The notes beneath the pieces were generated by a model. That model saw nothing but the letters and a program-made list of their open reading frames with translations. It ran no database searches and was not told where the DNA came from. From CAIWHR01 sp963813415 (GTDB lineage: Bacteria; Pseudomonadota; Gammaproteobacteria; Burkholderiales; Casimicrobiaceae), in contig CAWEYW010000003.1 in the NCBI GenBank assembly GCA_963813415.1, positions 310,001 through 374,000 of the forward strand: a stretch of DNA of 64,000 nt, written 5' to 3'. A program made the position numbers and the translations under genes. How positions within the stretch are numbered: position 1 is the stretch's first letter; each line of letters begins with the position of its first letter. Of this stretch, positions 36,948 to 45,397 are shown piece by piece.

Positions 36948-37438
36948 CAGCCGACCCGCTTGCCCAGGATCGCGAGATCGCGCTCGATGCCATCGAGCTC
37001 TGCAACCCGCGGCAGGCGTCCCCAACTCTCGAACCCAGCCTGCTGGAACAGCATCACCGACGGCCCGTTGTGGGCGAACACGAAGGCAAGGATCGTCCGA
37101 ATTCCCAGGCCGGGCGCGGCCGCCAACGCATGGCGGAGCAGCGTTCGCCCAATTCCGAGCCGCCGGCGCTCGGGCGCGGTGTACACCGCAACTTCCACGG
37201 TGGCGTGGTAAGCCGGGCGGCCGTAGAACGAACGCAGCGAGAGCCAGCCGGCGACTTCGCCGCCTTCGACATATACCCACAACGGCCTTCGGCTGGGATC
37301 GAACTCGGCGTACCACGCCTGCCGCGACTCGACCGTGACCGGCGCCGTGTCCGCGGTCGCCATCCGTCCGGGAATGGACGCATTGTAGATATCGACGATC
37401 CGCGGGAGATCGCGCGGTTCCGCATGGCGAATGGTCAC
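36947..37438 (-). CDS. GNAT family N-acetyltransferase (phosphinothricin acetyltransferase-like)
   Basis: 163 residues from GTG 37438 (VTIRHAEPRDLPRIVDIYNA, the typical PAT N-terminus). YAEFDPSRRPLWVYVEGGEVAGWLSL, YHATVEVAVYTAPERRRLGIG (acetyl-CoA loop R-R-x-x-G-I-G), FAHNGPSVMLFQQAGFESWG and the final LDGIERDLAILGKRV match Pat/Bar-like enzymes that acetylate amine groups of toxins or metabolites. There is no clear Shine-Dalgarno at the GTG. It is divergent from the TonB-dependent receptor. Confidence 0.85.
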   Translation of the reverse strand: MTIRHAEPRDLPRIVDIYNASIPGRMATADTAPVTVESRQAWYAEFDPSRRPLWVYVEGGEVAGWLSLRSFYGRPAYHATVEVAVYTAPERRRLGIGRTLLRHALAAAPGLGIRTILAFVFAHNGPSVMLFQQAGFESWGRLPRVAELDGIERDLAILGKRVG

Positions 37439-37463
37439 GTTGGCAGATTTGCAACAGGGAAGG

Positions 37464-37530
37464 CCCGGGCATTGTAACAACCGCGACATTCTGTTGCGGG
37501 CCGAAAGTCCGGCGTTGTAACGTGCCCGGG
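37464..37530. promoter_or_regulatory. inverted and direct repeats in the GNAT / TonB-receptor divergent region
   Basis: Arms CCCGGGCA (37464-37471) and TGCCCGGG (37523-37530) are perfect inverted copies. Inside them lie two direct copies of TTGTAAC (37472-37478 and 37515-37521), 43 bases apart, the first extended to the palindrome TTGTAACAA. A second inverted pair GCAACAG (37451-37457) / CTGTTGC (37491-37497) overlaps the block. The layout suggests an operator for the receptor gene, the GNAT pair, or both. Confidence 0.4.
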
Positions 37531-37591
37531 TGTGCCGAAAGGCGAACATTTCATTCCCTTTTCCGCTCCACTTTCCTCTGGGGGTCTTCCA

Positions 37592-40304
37592 ATGAAGTTT
37601 CAGCGTAAGAAAGTCGCGACCGCGCTCGCCTATGCGCTTGGCGTCAGCGGCACGGTAATGCTGGCAGGCGTCGCACAAGCGGCCGACATCAAGGTCGAGG
37701 TGACCGGTTCCAACATCCCGCGGGTGGAAGGCGAAACGGCGCTGCCCGTCACCGTGATCACCCGGCAGGAGATCGACAAGTCCGGGGCGACCACCGCCAT
37801 GGAATTGCTGCAACTGGTGTCGTCGAACAACAGTCTTGGCGCGGTCAACATCGCCAACTCGGTCGGCGCCACCACGCTGAGCGCGCAAACCGCCTCGCTG
37901 CGCGGCCTGGGCGGCGGCCGCACGCTGGTGCTGCTGAACGGCCACCGCCTCGACAGCTTTGCGGGCGAGATCCAGGGCGTGCAGGGCGTGAACCTGGCTG
38001 CCATTCCCTTCTCGGCGATCGAGCGCGTGGAAATCCTGAAGGACGGTGCCTCCGCGATCTACGGCTCCGATGCCATCGGTGGGGTGATCAACTTCATCAC
38101 GAGAAACGACTACACCGGCGTCGAAGTCACCGCGCAGTACGGCACGCCCACCCGCAGTGGCGGCGGGGACAACTGGCAGGGCAGCGGCTCGTTCGGTTTC
38201 GGCGACCTCAGCAGGGATCGCTATAACGTGTTCGCTTCGCTGTCGTACCAGGAGCAGAAGCCGCTCGACCAGGTTGAACGCAATTTCTCGAACTCGTCGT
38301 TCCGGGAGAGCATCGGGCTGTTCGGGCTTTCGAGCAACACGTTCCCGGCGCGCGTCACCACCGGCGGCATCGGCGTACTCAACAACGGCGTGCCGGCAGG
38401 ATCGACAGGCTGCGGCACGTCCATCTACGTCAACGCTCCGGACCTCGGTGTGGTGGGTTGCTATTACGACCCATCGAAAACGCCGGGTGTGGAGATGATC
38501 CCCAGCGACAAGCACTGGAACGCGTTCGGAAAGGCGACCTTCCAGATCAACAGCAACCTGCAGGCGCATGTCACCGGCCTTTACTCGCGCGACGAAACGC
38601 GCCTCATCATCCAGCCGGGCCCGGTCTCCAACCTCTTCACGTACGGTCCGGACGATACCCCGTCGACGGTAACGATCCCGGTGACCAGCCCGTTCTATCC
38701 CCACGCGGCGGCGATTGCCGCGGGCGTCGACGGCCAGCCGCTGAACGTCCGCTATCGCTCGTTCGAGAACGGTCTGCGCGACACCACCGACACCAACGAG
38801 AACGGCGAAGTGATCGCCGGCTTGAAGGGGTCGTGGAAGAACTGGGACTGGGACGCCTCCGGCTTCTACGCCGAGGGCAAGACGACCGAGCACCTGAACG
38901 GGGGCTTCCAGGATTACCGGCTGCTGTTGCCCCTGTTGAACAGCGGCAACGTCAACCTGTTCGGCTATAACACGCCGGACATCGTCCAGCAGCTTCGTGC
39001 CACGAACTTCATCGGCGACACCATCGACGGCACGTCGAAGAATTATGGCGCGGCGTTGAAGACCTCTGGCGAGATCTGGAACCTCCCGGCCGGCCCGCTG
39101 GCATTGGCGGTCGGCCTCGAGGCACGCAAGGAAGAGCTCACGCAGAACATGGCGGAGGGGATTCAGGGCGGCTACATCACCGGGTACGGTGGGCAGATCA
39201 AGGACGTTGCCGGTTCCCGGAACGAATGGGCGGCATTCGGCGAGCTCAACATCCCGATCATCAAGACCCTGGAGGGCGCGGCCGCGGTGCGGTATGACCA
39301 TTACAGCGATTTCGGCAACACGACCAATCCGAAATTCAGCCTCCGCTGGCAGCCGGCCAAACAGGTCCTCGTTCGCGGATCCTGGGGCACGGGCTTCCTC
39401 GCGCCGTCGCTCTATCAGTTGTTCACGCCGAACATCAGCGGCGTATCGCAACCCGGCCTTACCGACCCGATCCGCTGCCCCGTCACTCAGGACACCGGCT
39501 TCGATTGCCAGACGCAATTCGGCGTGCAGTTCGGGGGCAATCGGAACCTGAAGCCCGAGACATCGGAGCAGGTGTCCTTCGGGGTCGTGCTCGAGCCGAT
39601 GGTTGGCACGTCGCTCAGCGTCGACTGGTTCAAGATCCGCCTGGCGAACGCGATCGTCAATGGCATCTCGCCGCTGACGGTCCTCGGCGACCTGGGGCAG
39701 TTCGGGAATCTCGTCACGCGCGGCCCCGTGGATCCGAATTTCCCCAATTTGCCGGGACGGATCACCAAGATCGATCAGACGTACATCAATCTTGGCGGTG
39801 AGCACATCCAGGGCCTCGACCTCGAGGCGCGGTATCGCTCGCCTGTCCAGAGCTGGGGCCGGCTGACGTTAACGATGAGCGGGACCTACTACACCAAGTA
39901 CGACACCCAGAACAGCGACGGCACCTGGACGGGCACCGTCGGCACCGCTCTGAGCCACCGTCGTTACCGGCGTCATCCCACGCTTCAAGTCCTACACCAC
40001 GATAGGCTGGGACCGCGGTCCATGGGGGCTGACCGTGGCCAACTCGCACCAGACGGCCTACACGGACCAGCAGACTGACTTCGACGGCAATGAACGCACG
40101 GTCAGCACGCTCGACCTCTGGGACCTGCAGGGCGTATACACCGGCTTCAAGAACACGAAGCTGACCCTGGGCGTCAAGAACGTGTTCGACCGCGACCCGC
40201 CGGCGTCCAATCAGCAAAGCACGTTCATCGTGGGCTTCGATCCGTCGTACTATGACCCGCGTGCGCGGTTTGTTTACGGCAGCATCACGTACTCCTGGAA
40301 ATAG
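37592..40304 (+). pseudogene. TonB-dependent receptor with a frameshift near the C-terminus
   Basis: ATG 37592 follows GGGGG. A signal peptide (VATALAYALGVSGTVMLAGV then AQAAD) is followed by the plug domain (TGSNIPRVEGETALPVTVIT, LRGLGGGRTLVLLNGHRL, VEILKDGASAIYGSDAIGGV) and a long beta-barrel. The frame holds to about 39950 (GTWTGTVGTAL), where the matching protein sequence jumps to the +1 frame (ATVVTGVIPRFKSYTTIGW) and runs to a proper barrel end, FDPSYYDPRARFVYGSITYSWK, at 40304. Unshifted, the original frame stops at 40078 after ~40 aberrant residues. The missing terminal strand signal (aromatic last residue region) would prevent insertion by BamA. One extra base is the simplest cause; it may be an assembly error. 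Confidence 0.85.
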
Positions 40305-40323
40305 AGGCGTTCGACGACTGACG

Positions 40324-40350
40324 CGGGGAGCTTCGGCTCCCCGTTTTTTT
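40324..40350 (+). terminator. intrinsic terminator after the TonB-dependent receptor
   Basis: An 8-bp perfect stem CGGGGAGC/GCTCCCCG with a TTCG tetraloop (40324-40343) is followed directly by seven T residues. It stands 20 bases after the receptor stop codon and should isolate it from the exbB operon. Confidence 0.9.
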
Positions 40351-40689
40351 GTAAATCTTCCCGATCCGCAGACGGCGCGCCCAGGTGACGGGACGTGCTG
40401 CCGCAGGGCGACTGGACGTTACCCATCGCATCGGTGCGCCGATGGGCGCGGACGCTCCGGGGCCGGCACACCTAAATGGCCGTACTGCGGGTGGCGAGGG
40501 CCGTCCGGCGCAGTTTTTTTTGATTTTTGGGTTGGACATCAGTAGCATCACGCCCCTGCATCCGGGAGAAGGGCGCCCGACGCCCGCGAACTTGCCGTTC
40601 GCGCGCGGAGCCTTCTTGCGCTGTGCGCTGCGTGCAGCGCGATACCGGTCCAATCTCCCCGATCGAACAATCACTTGCCTGGAGAAAAC
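40351..40689. other. intergenic region upstream of exbB
   Basis: About 340 bases without a gene. It holds the exbB promoter by position. A T-rich tract (TTTTTTTTGATTTTTGGG, about 40513-40530) and TTGGAC at about 40534 stand out in otherwise GC-rich DNA, but no convincing -10 follows. GGAGAAAA just before the ATG is the exbB ribosome site. Confidence 0.4.
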
Positions 40690-41568
40690 ATGTTGAAGAC
40701 GACCCGTGCGGCCCTTGCGGCCACGGTTCTGCTCGCGATGGTCTCTGCCATCGCCCCCCTCGCGGCAGACGCGCAGGGCCAGCCGGCCAGCCCGGCGGCC
40801 ACCGCAACCCCTGCCGCCACGCCGGCGCCGGCGGCGCCTGCAGCTACCGCCGCGCCCGGCGCTTCCAGTCCGAGCACGGCAACGCGCACGACCGAGATCG
40901 TCGACAACCCGTATGGTCTCGAAGCCTTGTGGAAGGGCGGCGACCTCGTCGCTCGCATCACCCTCGGTATCCTGGTGATCATGTCGATGGGCAGCTGGTA
41001 CGTCATCTTCACCAAGCTCTACGAGCAGGCGAAGCTCCGCCGGCAAGCGCGGGTGGCCAACGACAAGTTCTGGACGGCGCCTTCGGTCAACGACGCGACC
41101 GCGTCGCTCAAGGAAGGCAGCCCGTTCCGGTTCATCGCCGAGTCCGGGCTCGAGGCGTCGCAGAAGCATACGGGCCTGCGCGGCAACGTCAGCATGAACG
41201 ACTGGATCTCGATGTCGATCCAACGCGCCATGGACAACGTACAGAGCCGGATGCAGGACGGCCTCGCGTTCCTGGCGACCGTCGGCTCCACGGCGCCGTT
41301 CGTGGGGCTCTTCGGCACGGTGTGGGGGATCTATCACGCACTGACCGCGATCGGCATCGCCGGACAGGCATCGATCGACAAGGTCGCGGGTCCCGTGGGC
41401 GAGGCGCTGATCATGACTGCCATCGGTCTTGCGGTCGCGGTGCCGGCGGTGCTCGGCTACAACTGGCTCGTGCGCCGCAACAAGAATGCGATGGAGGACG
41501 TGCGCGGCTTTGGCGCCGATCTTCACGCCGTGCTGATGAGCAACGCGCCGAGTCCTGCGAAGGCCTGA
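40690..41568 (+). CDS. exbB: ExbB/TolQ-family proton channel protein
   Basis: 292 residues. A cleavable signal-like N-terminus (LAATVLLAMVSAIAPLAADA) and an Ala/Pro/Thr-rich periplasmic stretch precede three transmembrane helices: LVARITLGILVIMSMGSWYV, FLATVGSTAPFVGLFGTVWGIYHAL (the MotA/TolQ/ExbB signature) and MTAIGLAVAVPAVLGYNWL. This long form with an N-terminal extension is common in proteobacterial tonB operons. It assembles as a pentamer around ExbD to convert proton motive force for TonB. GGAG lies 6 bases before the ATG. It is the first gene of exbB-exbD-exbD-tonB. Confidence 0.95.
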   Translation: MLKTTRAALAATVLLAMVSAIAPLAADAQGQPASPAATATPAATPAPAAPAATAAPGASSPSTATRTTEIVDNPYGLEALWKGGDLVARITLGILVIMSMGSWYVIFTKLYEQAKLRRQARVANDKFWTAPSVNDATASLKEGSPFRFIAESGLEASQKHTGLRGNVSMNDWISMSIQRAMDNVQSRMQDGLAFLATVGSTAPFVGLFGTVWGIYHALTAIGIAGQASIDKVAGPVGEALIMTAIGLAVAVPAVLGYNWLVRRNKNAMEDVRGFGADLHAVLMSNAPSPAKA

Positions 41569-41571
41569 GCC

Positions 41572-42003
41572 ATGGCGATGAACGTCGGCCCGGCCGCAGG
41601 CGACGAGGACGAAGTCGTCTCGGCCATCAACACCACGCCGCTGGTCGACGTGATGCTGGTCCTGCTGATCATCTTCCTGATCACCGTGCCGGTCGTCACC
41701 ACCTCGATCCCGGTGGATTTGCCGAAAGAGCGCAACGAGGTTCGCGAGACCAAGCCCGAGAACATCACGATCTCCGTCGACATCCAGGGACGCATCTACT
41801 GGAACGACCTGCGCATGGCCAGCACCGATGCGCTGATTGCCCGTTTGAAGAAGGTGTCGGTGCTGCAGCCGCAGCCGGAAGTGCAGATCCGCGGCGACGG
41901 TCGTGCCAATTACGAAGGTGTCGGGCGTGTGATCTACGCATGCCAGCGCGCGGGCATCACCAAGATCGGCTTCATCACCGAGCCGCCCGTGCGCGGCAGC
42001 TAG
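41572..42003 (+). CDS. exbD: ExbD/TolR-family protein, first copy
   Basis: 143 residues. INTTPLVDVMLVLLIIFLIT is the single transmembrane helix with the functionally essential Asp (LVDVMLVLL). The periplasmic domain VDLPKERNEV, ITISVDIQGRIYWND and the end YACQRAGITKIGFITEP are as expected. It starts 3 bases after exbB. With ExbB it forms the proton channel. A second, diverged exbD follows, a double arrangement seen in several TonB systems. Confidence 0.95.
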   Translation: MAMNVGPAAGDEDEVVSAINTTPLVDVMLVLLIIFLITVPVVTTSIPVDLPKERNEVRETKPENITISVDIQGRIYWNDLRMASTDALIARLKKVSVLQPQPEVQIRGDGRANYEGVGRVIYACQRAGITKIGFITEPPVRGS

Positions 42004-42030
42004 CCCGCGCCACCTGTCGAGGAACACAAG

Positions 42031-42456
42031 ATGGCAATGAATGTAGGGTCAGGGTCCGGCGAGCCGGAAGTGATGATGGACATCAACACCACGCCGCTCA
42101 TCGACGTGATGCTGGTGCTGCTGGTCATGCTGATCATCACCATCCCGATCCAGCTCCATTCGGTCAATCTGAACATGCCCGTCGGCAATCCACCGCCGCC
42201 GCTGGTCGAGCCCGAGGTGCTGAAGATCGACGTCGACAACGGGAGTCGCATCTACTGGAACGGCGAGCTGGTCCCCGACCGCGCAGCGCTGGAGGAGCGG
42301 CTGAAGGCCGCCGCGGCGAAGCAGCCGCAGCCGGAGCTGCATCTGCGTCCGGACAAGGCCTCCAAATACGACGTCGTCGCGGCCATCATGGCGTCCGCCC
42401 AGCGGCTCGGCATGACCAAGATCGGGATCATCGGCAGCGAGCAGTTCATCGAATAA
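42031..42456 (+). CDS. exbD: ExbD/TolR-family protein, second copy
   Basis: 141 residues. INTTPLIDVMLVLLVMLIITIPIQ contains the conserved Asp. The periplasmic domain VNLNMPVGNPPPPLVEPEVLKI, NGSRIYWNGELVPDRAALEERL and ASAQRLGMTKIGIIGSEQF differs from the first copy mainly in the linker and loop. It may form a mixed ExbD dimer with copy one or serve a different receptor class. A 27-base gap separates it from copy one. Confidence 0.94.
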   Translation: MAMNVGSGSGEPEVMMDINTTPLIDVMLVLLVMLIITIPIQLHSVNLNMPVGNPPPPLVEPEVLKIDVDNGSRIYWNGELVPDRAALEERLKAAAAKQPQPELHLRPDKASKYDVVAAIMASAQRLGMTKIGIIGSEQFIE

Positions 42457-42501
42457 CGAGCGCGCCGCCGCTGCTGGATGCGGCGACGCACGGAGCACCC
42501 C

Positions 42502-43176
42502 ATGGATTTCGCACGACGACAGCGCGACCCGAAGCGGCATCTGGTCGGCATCAGCTTCGTCATCCTGCTGCATGCCGTGGTCATCTACGGCCTGATGACC
42601 GGTCTTGCGCGCAAGGCGGTCGAGGTGATCAAGAAACCGGTGAGCGCCACCATCATCGAGGAGATCAAGAAGCCGCCGCCGCCGCCGCCGCCGCCGCCCA
42701 AGAAGATCGAGCCGCCGCCGAAAACACCGCCGCCGGTGCAGCAGACGTACGTCCCGCCGCCTGACATCCCGATCGCGCCACCCGTCGTTGCGCCGCCGAC
42801 GATCACGGCGGTGACGCCGACCGTGCCGGTGGAACCGTACGTCATCGCGCCGCCACCGCCGCCGCACGTCGTCGAAGCGCCGCCCGCGCCGCCGCCGAAG
42901 CCAGCCGGGCCACGGAACCTCACCTACTCGCGCATCGGCGGCGAGGACATGGAGTATCCGCGTGCGGCGATCCGCGCGAACGTGGCCAAGGGACACATCG
43001 TGGCGCGGGTGCAGATCGACGAGAATGGCAACGTCATCGACGTCACCATCGTGAGCGCCGAGCCGCCACGGGTGTTCAACCAGGAGGTGATCGAGAAGCT
43101 CAAGACGTGGAAATTCAAGCCCGAGGGACAGAAGTACACCGGTACGGTCGAGGTCAACTTCTCGCTCAAGGACTGA
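42502..43176 (+). CDS. tonB: energy transducer TonB
   Basis: 224 residues from ATG 42502, with GGAG 7 bases upstream. One N-terminal anchor, LVGISFVILLHAVVIYGLMTGL, carries the His needed for ExbB/ExbD coupling. A proline-rich span (KKPPPPPPPPPKK and PPPP blocks with Val and Ile) crosses the periplasm. The C-terminal domain has YPRAAIRANVAKGHIVARVQ, VIDVTIVSAEPPRVFNQ and LKTWKFKPEGQKYTGTVEV, the fold that binds the TonB box of receptors. The operon ends at a terminator shortly after. Confidence 0.95.
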   Translation: MDFARRQRDPKRHLVGISFVILLHAVVIYGLMTGLARKAVEVIKKPVSATIIEEIKKPPPPPPPPPKKIEPPPKTPPPVQQTYVPPPDIPIAPPVVAPPTITAVTPTVPVEPYVIAPPPPPHVVEAPPAPPPKPAGPRNLTYSRIGGEDMEYPRAAIRANVAKGHIVARVQIDENGNVIDVTIVSAEPPRVFNQEVIEKLKTWKFKPEGQKYTGTVEVNFSLKD

Positions 43177-43207
43177 CGCGCGACGCTCACTCTGTCGACG
43201 CAAAAGC

Positions 43208-43237
43208 AAACGGCCGCTGCATGCGGCCGTTTTGTTT
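43208..43237 (+). terminator. intrinsic terminator after tonB (probably bidirectional)
   Basis: A 10-bp stem AAACGGCCGC/GCGGCCGTTT with a five-base loop TGCAT (43208-43232), then TTTGTTT. It lies between the convergent tonB and the small membrane protein gene. The AAA on the left side reads as TTT on the minus strand, so it can serve both directions. Confidence 0.85.
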
Positions 43238-43266
43238 GGAACGCCGGTTCGCTGGCGTGAGCCCGG

Positions 43267-43632
43267 TCAATCCTTCTGCAGCGTGTACACGGTGCCCGCC
43301 CAGCTCGCGGCGGCGAACGCGGCCATGACCATGCCGACGTCGGTGAGCGAAAAGTGATGCGTCGACAGCATGCCGAGCAGCGCATGAGTCGCATCGGACA
43401 CGGCGCCCGGCAGCGCCGCGACCACGCCCACACCCGCCGTGGCCCAGAGCACCGCGAGGGCCGGCTTGCGCCAGGCTGGCAGTGTCGCCGGCGCGGGGAG
43501 CGTTTCCATCACGCGCGCCGTGAAGCCGTCATCCGCGAGGTAGTCGGCGTCGTGCTCGCGTGCGTCGGCGCGGAGGAGCCCTTCGATCCAGGCGTCGTTG
43601 TCGGCCGTCGTTGGCGGGATGTTTTCGGTCAT
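43267..43632 (-). CDS. small membrane protein, candidate anti-sigma factor
   Basis: 121 residues from ATG 43632. The N-terminal ~45 residues are acidic (DNDAWIEGLLRADAREHDAD), and two hydrophobic segments follow (PALAVLWATAGVGVVAALPGA, VGMVMAAFAAASWAGTVYTL). The ATG overlaps the stop of the sigma factor gene, the usual arrangement for an ECF sigma factor and its anti-sigma partner. The canonical zinc-binding H-x3-C-x2-C motif of ZAS anti-sigma factors is absent. The anti-sigma assignment is from context only. Confidence 0.6.
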   Translation of the reverse strand: MTENIPPTTADNDAWIEGLLRADAREHDADYLADDGFTARVMETLPAPATLPAWRKPALAVLWATAGVGVVAALPGAVSDATHALLGMLSTHHFSLTDVGMVMAAFAAASWAGTVYTLQKD

Positions 43633-44216
43633 GTAACCTCCGGCGCCCACGCGGCCAGGCTGGACTTGAGCTTCTGCTTGGCCCGCAGGATATGCGTCTT
43701 CACCGTGCCGACGGGGCAGCCCAGCACATAGGCGGCTTCCTCGTGCGACAGGTCGTTATGGTAGCACTGCACGATGGCAGCCCTTTCAGCCTCCGACAGC
43801 ACGGCGAGAGCGCGTTCCATGTCGATCTTCAGCGAGGCGGCACGCGTGGGATCGAGGCTCGCGTCGTGCCCCGCCTCCGGGCGTGCATCGTCGTCGTCGA
43901 CAACGGCCGCGTCGTCGTCGCCGAGGAGCTCTTCCGTGCGCTTGCGCTGGTGCGCGAGAAACGCATTGGTGGCGATCCGGTAGAGCCAGGTCGAGAAGCG
44001 CGCCTCCTGGCGGAACGAGCGGAGATTGCGGTACGCGAGCAGGAACGTCTCCTGCGCGAGATCGTCTGCCAGGGCGTGATTCCCGGCCGTGAGGCGCCGG
44101 AGCGTGGCCCGCACGGCGGACTGATAGCGACGCACGAGCTCCGAGAAGGCATGCCGATCGTCCTGGACGATGACACGTGCAATGAGTTCCGCATCAGTGA
44201 CTGCCGAAGGCGCCAT
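43629..44216 (-). CDS. ECF-type RNA polymerase sigma factor
   Basis: 195 residues. Region 2 is FSELVRRYQSAVRATLRRLT, then LADDLAQETFLLAYRNLRSFR and FSTWLYRIATNAFLAHQRKR, which recognise the -10 element. An acidic linker (GDDDAAVVDDDDARPE) is followed by region 4: LSEAERAAIVQCYHNDLSHEEAAYVLGCPVGTVKTHI (seen as consecutive parts), recognising the -35 element. It is the upstream gene of a two-gene unit. Its own promoter should lie in the region before 44259; no GGAAC-type -35 with a matching -10 was obvious. Confidence 0.9.
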   Translation of the reverse strand: MAPSAVTDAELIARVIVQDDRHAFSELVRRYQSAVRATLRRLTAGNHALADDLAQETFLLAYRNLRSFRQEARFSTWLYRIATNAFLAHQRKRTEELLGDDDAAVVDDDDARPEAGHDASLDPTRAASLKIDMERALAVLSEAERAAIVQCYHNDLSHEEAAYVLGCPVGTVKTHILRAKQKLKSSLAAWAPEVT

Positions 44217-44258
44217 GAGGACCGCATCACCGCCCGTCGAGGTTGCGGCGCGCGCGGT

Positions 44259-45159
44259 TCACGTGCCTGTGCCGGTCGAGCCGCTGCCACCGGTTGGCGG
44301 CGTACTGTGCCGCGCCTCGAACCACCAGAGCACGCAATAGCCTCCGCCGACGAACAGCAGAATGAGTCCGATCGAATTGGGCGTGCCGTCGTCGAGCATC
44401 GAAAACAGCGTCAGCCCGAGTCCGACCGCGCCCGCGAGGATTCCCTTGCGCAGGTCGGACCATGCTGCCCGCGTCCGGATGTCGGGTGCCTTGGCGGCCA
44501 GGGGTGCGCCAGGGACCGTGCGCCGCATTCGCCACGCTCGCCGGCAACTCGCCCGCCCCCAGCGCCTGCATGGCTTCCGCCGGGGGCACGATGCCGCGCT
44601 CGGCGAGTCGCAGGAGGGTCTCGTTGAGCATGCGGGCCTTGCGGATGCGATACCAGATGAAGAGAGCGACGATCAGTGCGGGAGACAGGAACACGATGGC
44701 GACGATGCCGACGACTGTGCCGGCGACGGCGGGCGCCTTGTGCGCGAATTCCTCGATCGAATCGAATTCGCGGTCGTCGCCCAGGCCGACGACGCGCACC
44801 TTCTTGCCGCCCTTCTCGATGACGACGCCATGCTGCACGCCGCTCTTGTCCTTGACCGTATCGCCCTTCGCCGCTGGCTCGTCCGTCGTGTCGATCTCGA
44901 TGCGCGCAGTGATGCCGTGGTCGCCTTTCGTCTTCGTGGCGGGAGATTGATCCAGGCTCGGAGGCGACACTGGGGCGGCGGCTGGCATTGCAGGCGGCGA
45001 CGGGGGCGTCGGCGCAACGGGCGCGACCGGTGCGGAGGGCGCGGCCGGTGTTTGCGCCAGGACGTCGGCGGTCTTCCATGGCAGCCCGGCAACGAGGCCG
45101 AGCAACAGCGCGCTGCCGAGGATCAGGCGGCGCAGGGCGGGGGTCGGTGCGGGGTTCAT
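44259..45159 (-). pseudogene. DUF6249-like membrane protein, frameshifted
   Basis: The first part starts at ATG 45159 with GGAG upstream and has a signal-like helix (LILGSALLLGLVAGLPW), a Pro/Ala-rich region, EKGGKKVRVVGLGDDREFDS, and a membrane helix VAIVFLSPALIVALFIWYRIRK followed by RLAERGIVPPAEAMQALGA. Near 44500-44530 the protein-like sequence switches to the other frame, WSDLRKGILAGAVGLGLTLF and IGLILLFVGGGYCVLWWFEA, two helices that fit the family C-terminus and end at 44259. In the original frame the tail is arginine-rich nonsense ending at 44227. One extra base (or two lost) explains it. Alternatives are a true pseudogene or an assembly error. Confidence 0.7.
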
Positions 45160-45397
45160 GCAGTCTCCGGAGGGCGCGTGTTCTCGTTGTTGGATGCGCC
45201 GGGAGCACGATCCGGATTCAATCGCCCCCAGCTGTCGCGAATAGCGGCCCATTCGGCTTCCGGCGAGTGCCGGAACGCATGCTATTATTCCTGAAAACGC
45301 GGCAGCGGCCGCGAAATTGCGCCGCGCGACCGGAAAAACATACTTTTCCCGTTTTGTCCCTGCGCCGGCTGCGGCGCGGCTTCCGCCCCGGGTTCGC

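Noticed and set aside
36947..39805. Very long open antisense frame (over 900 codons) opposite the TonB-dependent receptor
   Set aside because: In GC-rich DNA, the strand opposite a real gene often stays open. The sense frame has a signal peptide, plug and barrel motifs; the antisense product is Arg/Val-rich without any domain. Only its last part (36947-37438) is the real GNAT.
40035..40304. Separate small gene for the C-terminal barrel piece
   Set aside because: It begins in mid-barrel, has no ribosome site and no signal peptide. It is the continuation of the frameshifted receptor.
42660..42905. Proline codon repeats in tonB as a DNA tandem repeat
   Set aside because: These encode the ordinary proline-rich periplasmic spacer of TonB.
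44259..44528. Independent small membrane protein starting at ATG 44528
   Set aside because: No Shine-Dalgarno, and the sequence completes the DUF6249-like protein after a frameshift.
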